From an uncultured Clostridia bacterium (lineage in GTDB: Bacteria; Bacillota; Clostridia; Oscillospirales; CAG-272): a stretch of DNA of 48,151 bases. The stretch is from NCBI GenBank assembly GCA_947625805.1, contig CANQPT010000010.1, positions 1 to 48,151 of the forward strand. Direction: 5' to 3'. This document shows, in pieces, positions 45,943 through 48,151 of this stretch; within the stretch, counting starts at the first letter, position 1, and each line of letters begins with the position of its first letter. The position numbers were made by a program, and so were the translations under genes. The notes beneath the pieces are model-generated. The model worked only from the letters and a program-made list of their open reading frames with translations, had not been told where the DNA came from and searched no databases.

Positions 45943-46635
45943 ATGCGGGTTTTTGTCACCGGAGGCTCCCGTGGGATCGGAGAGGCGATCGTGCGCGCCT
46001 GCGCCGCACGGGGCGACCGGGTATGTTTTACGTATCACCAAAGCGCAGACCGCGCCGCACGCCTTGCGTCCCAAACGGGTGCGGATGCGCTGTTCTGCGA
46101 TCTGCGGGATCCCGTTGCCCTGCGGGACGCGGTGCGCGCGGCAGGGCAGATCGATCTGCTTGTCAACAACGCGGGTATCTGTTCCCGTTCGCTGATTACC
46201 GACCTGTCCGAGCAGGACTATCGCGATCTGATGGCGGTCAATCTGGACGCGGTTTTTTTTGTATGTCAGGCAGCCCTGCCCGGTATGATCCGCCGCCACG
46301 GCGGATCGATTGTCAATATTTCCTCTGTATGGGGCAAGGTTGGCGCCAGTTGTGAGGTCGCCTATTCGGCTTCTAAAGCGGGCGTGATCGGCCTTACCCG
46401 GGCGCTTGCAAAAGAGGTCGGCCCGTCCGGCATTCGGGTCAACTGCATTTTGCCGGGCGTGATCGACACCGATATGAACGCCTCTCTTGGAGAACGGGAT
46501 TTAGCCGATCTTGCTTCCGGCACTCCGCTTTGCAGGATCGGAAGGCCCGAAGAGGTCGCCGCAGCTGTGCTCGCCCTCTCCGACGCGCCCTTTGTTACCG
46601 GACAGTGCCTGTCGGTCGACGGCGGGTTTGCCTGA
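45943..46635 (+). CDS. SDR-family oxidoreductase (3-oxoacyl-ACP reductase FabG-like)
   Basis: MRVFVTGGSRGIGEAIVRACAARGDRVCFTYHQS...LVNNAGIC...VEVAYSASK-type YSASKAGVIGLTRALAKEVGPSGIRVNCILPGVIDTDM...VTGQCLSVDGGFA. Confidence 0.92.
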   Translation: MRVFVTGGSRGIGEAIVRACAARGDRVCFTYHQSADRAARLASQTGADALFCDLRDPVALRDAVRAAGQIDLLVNNAGICSRSLITDLSEQDYRDLMAVNLDAVFFVCQAALPGMIRRHGGSIVNISSVWGKVGASCEVAYSASKAGVIGLTRALAKEVGPSGIRVNCILPGVIDTDMNASLGERDLADLASGTPLCRIGRPEEVAAAVLALSDAPFVTGQCLSVDGGFA

Positions 46636-46801
46636 GTTTCGCTGGGTTTTTGTGAAAGCCCTCGCACGGTTTGGGGAGGCACGTGAAAGAATGTTTTCCG
46701 TTTTATCACAAAATATTCCCCAAATACTTGCAAGTCTCATCACGGTATGATACAATACAACCGGGCACACAGCCCAAAAGCAAGTAAAAGAGGACAGAAC
46801 C

Positions 46802-47590
46802 ATGAAACTGACCATGAAACTTTGGGAACAGGGAACACCCCTATTCAATCCGGAATACAATCAGCCGGAAACCGAGATGACCTTTTTGCAGGCGCAGACC
46901 GAGCAACCGAGAGGCTGTATCATTGTATGCGCAGGCGGGGCTTACAACGGAAGAGCGTGGCATGAGGGCATCGCGTATGCCGAGTTTTTCCAAAAGCAGG
47001 GCTTTCACGCGGCGGTGCTGGAATACCGTGTCAATCCTTACACCTATCCGGCACAGTTGTACGACGCGCAACGGGCTATCCGCACGGTACGCTATCATGC
47101 CGCCGAGTGGAAGGTAGACCCCGCCAAGATCGCCATCTGCGGCTCCAGCGCGGGCGGACATCTGGCGGTCATGGCGGCAGAGCACTATGACGCGGGGCTG
47201 CCTGACGGGGACGAGATCGACAAGGTTTCCTGCCGTCCCGACGCGGCTATTCTGTGCTATGCGGTGGCAACCCTCGGTGAGTACACCCATGCCGGAACGA
47301 GGGACAACATCACACATAAAGATCCTGAACTGATCGAGTCGCTTTCGGGAGAGAAAAACGTGCCCGACGATTGCCCGCCCATGTTTATCTTTCATACCTT
47401 TGAGGACGCGGGCGTTCCGGTTGAGAATGCGTTGCTGATGGGCAAGGCCCTCAAAGAGAAAAATATTCCGTTCGAGATGCACATCTTCCCGGAGGGATGG
47501 CACGGGGTCGGCCTTGCAGACGAAACATTCCCCCACACGGCCCAGTGGAGCGGACTTTGCGTCAACTGGTTGAAACATCTCGGATTTTAA
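46802..47590 (+). CDS. Alpha/beta hydrolase (esterase/acetylxylan-esterase-like)
   Basis: GCIIVCAGGAYNGRAWHEGIAYAEFFQKQGFHAAVLEYRV...AICGSSAGGHLAVMAAE...FIFHTFEDAGVPVENAL...FPEGWHGVGLAD. Confidence 0.9.
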   Translation: MKLTMKLWEQGTPLFNPEYNQPETEMTFLQAQTEQPRGCIIVCAGGAYNGRAWHEGIAYAEFFQKQGFHAAVLEYRVNPYTYPAQLYDAQRAIRTVRYHAAEWKVDPAKIAICGSSAGGHLAVMAAEHYDAGLPDGDEIDKVSCRPDAAILCYAVATLGEYTHAGTRDNITHKDPELIESLSGEKNVPDDCPPMFIFHTFEDAGVPVENALLMGKALKEKNIPFEMHIFPEGWHGVGLADETFPHTAQWSGLCVNWLKHLGF

Positions 47591-47805
47591 TTGGTCGAAA
47601 ATCTGCCATGCCCGCAAAATGATTTCGATAAAACGCGCTTTGTCATCAGGGCGCGTTTTTTGCACAAAAATCCGTTCTCTGCAAAAAAATCAAACTTTTT
47701 TTGGTAAAACCCTTGAAATTTTGTCCAAAAAAAGTTATTATATATAGTAGGTTATTGTATCACAGCATTTTGGTGCGTGGATTAAAATATTTGGAGGAAG
47801 AAAGA

Positions 47806-48151
47806 ATGCCAATCGAACTCGAAGAAACATTTGAGAGCGGCGTAAATATAAAGGTAGTCGGAGTCGGCGGCGGCGGAAACAACGCGATCAACCGTATGAT
47901 CGCGGCAGGCGTCAAAGGCGTCGAGTTTATAGCCATCAATACGGACAAGCAGGTGCTGACCAGAAGCGGCGCTACGCAGAAGATCTCCATCGGCGACAAG
48001 TTGACGCACGGGCATGGCGCGGGCGCAAATCCGGAAGTCGGCGCCAAGAGTGCCGAGGAATCTGCAGATGAGATCGCGGCGGCCATCGACGGCGCCTCCT
48101 GGTGGAAACGTGTATGGAATGTGACAATACCGGGCATGCTGCCCATCATCC
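47806..48151 (+). CDS. ftsZ: Cell division protein FtsZ, N-terminal part only; reading frame switches to an ABC-permease-like sequence near the contig end
   Basis: Translated from raw sequence: [97 protein letters not shown], then [18 protein letters not shown]. Confidence 0.85.
   Translation, partial: MPIELEETFESGVNIKVVGVGGGGNNAINRMIAAGVKGVEFIAINTDKQVLTRSGATQKISIGDKLTHGHGAGANPEVGAKSAEESADEIAAAIDGASWWKRVWNVTIPGMLPII

Noticed and set aside
1-48151. CRISPR array, prophage, rRNA operon or known antiphage defence system
   Set aside because: No direct-repeat/spacer arrays, phage structural genes, rRNA sequences or defence-gene signatures were recognised on either strand.

Overview
The window looks like chromosomal DNA from a Gram-positive, Clostridia-type genome. 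It carries mostly housekeeping genes plus three accessory regions. (1) Bases 433-12003, minus strand: a cobalamin-riboswitch-controlled operon. It encodes two pairs of surface proteins, each pairing an alpha-barrel ('prenyltransferase/squalene-oxidase-repeat'-like) protein with a DUF4430 (transcobalamin C-terminal-like) protein, followed by a complete ECF transporter (T, fused double ATPase, S). I read this as a split, bacterial transcobalamin/intrinsic-factor-like corrinoid capture and import system; it is the main discovery candidate here. (2) Bases 18092-23050: a LicC-like nucleotidyltransferase plus ABC importer cassette bounded by ~45-bp imperfect inverted repeats. It has a ~390-nt leader containing a predicted H-type pseudoknot, a riboswitch-like candidate. 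(3) SLH-domain surface proteins (DUF4832-like and transglutaminase-like). The rest includes tRNA-Gly(CCC), an rRNA methyltransferase, rplJ/rplL, a DtxR/MntR-type regulator, metY, mutY, dapA, queA, miaA, a HlyD-like gene followed by ylmE-sepF-yggT-divIVA-ileS-lspA-rluD, nagA, metG, tatD, an SDR, an alpha/beta hydrolase and the start of ftsZ. The last ~55 bp of the ftsZ reading frame switch to an ABC-permease-like sequence, which suggests a chimeric contig end. All calls come from reading the sequence and translations; no database search was run.
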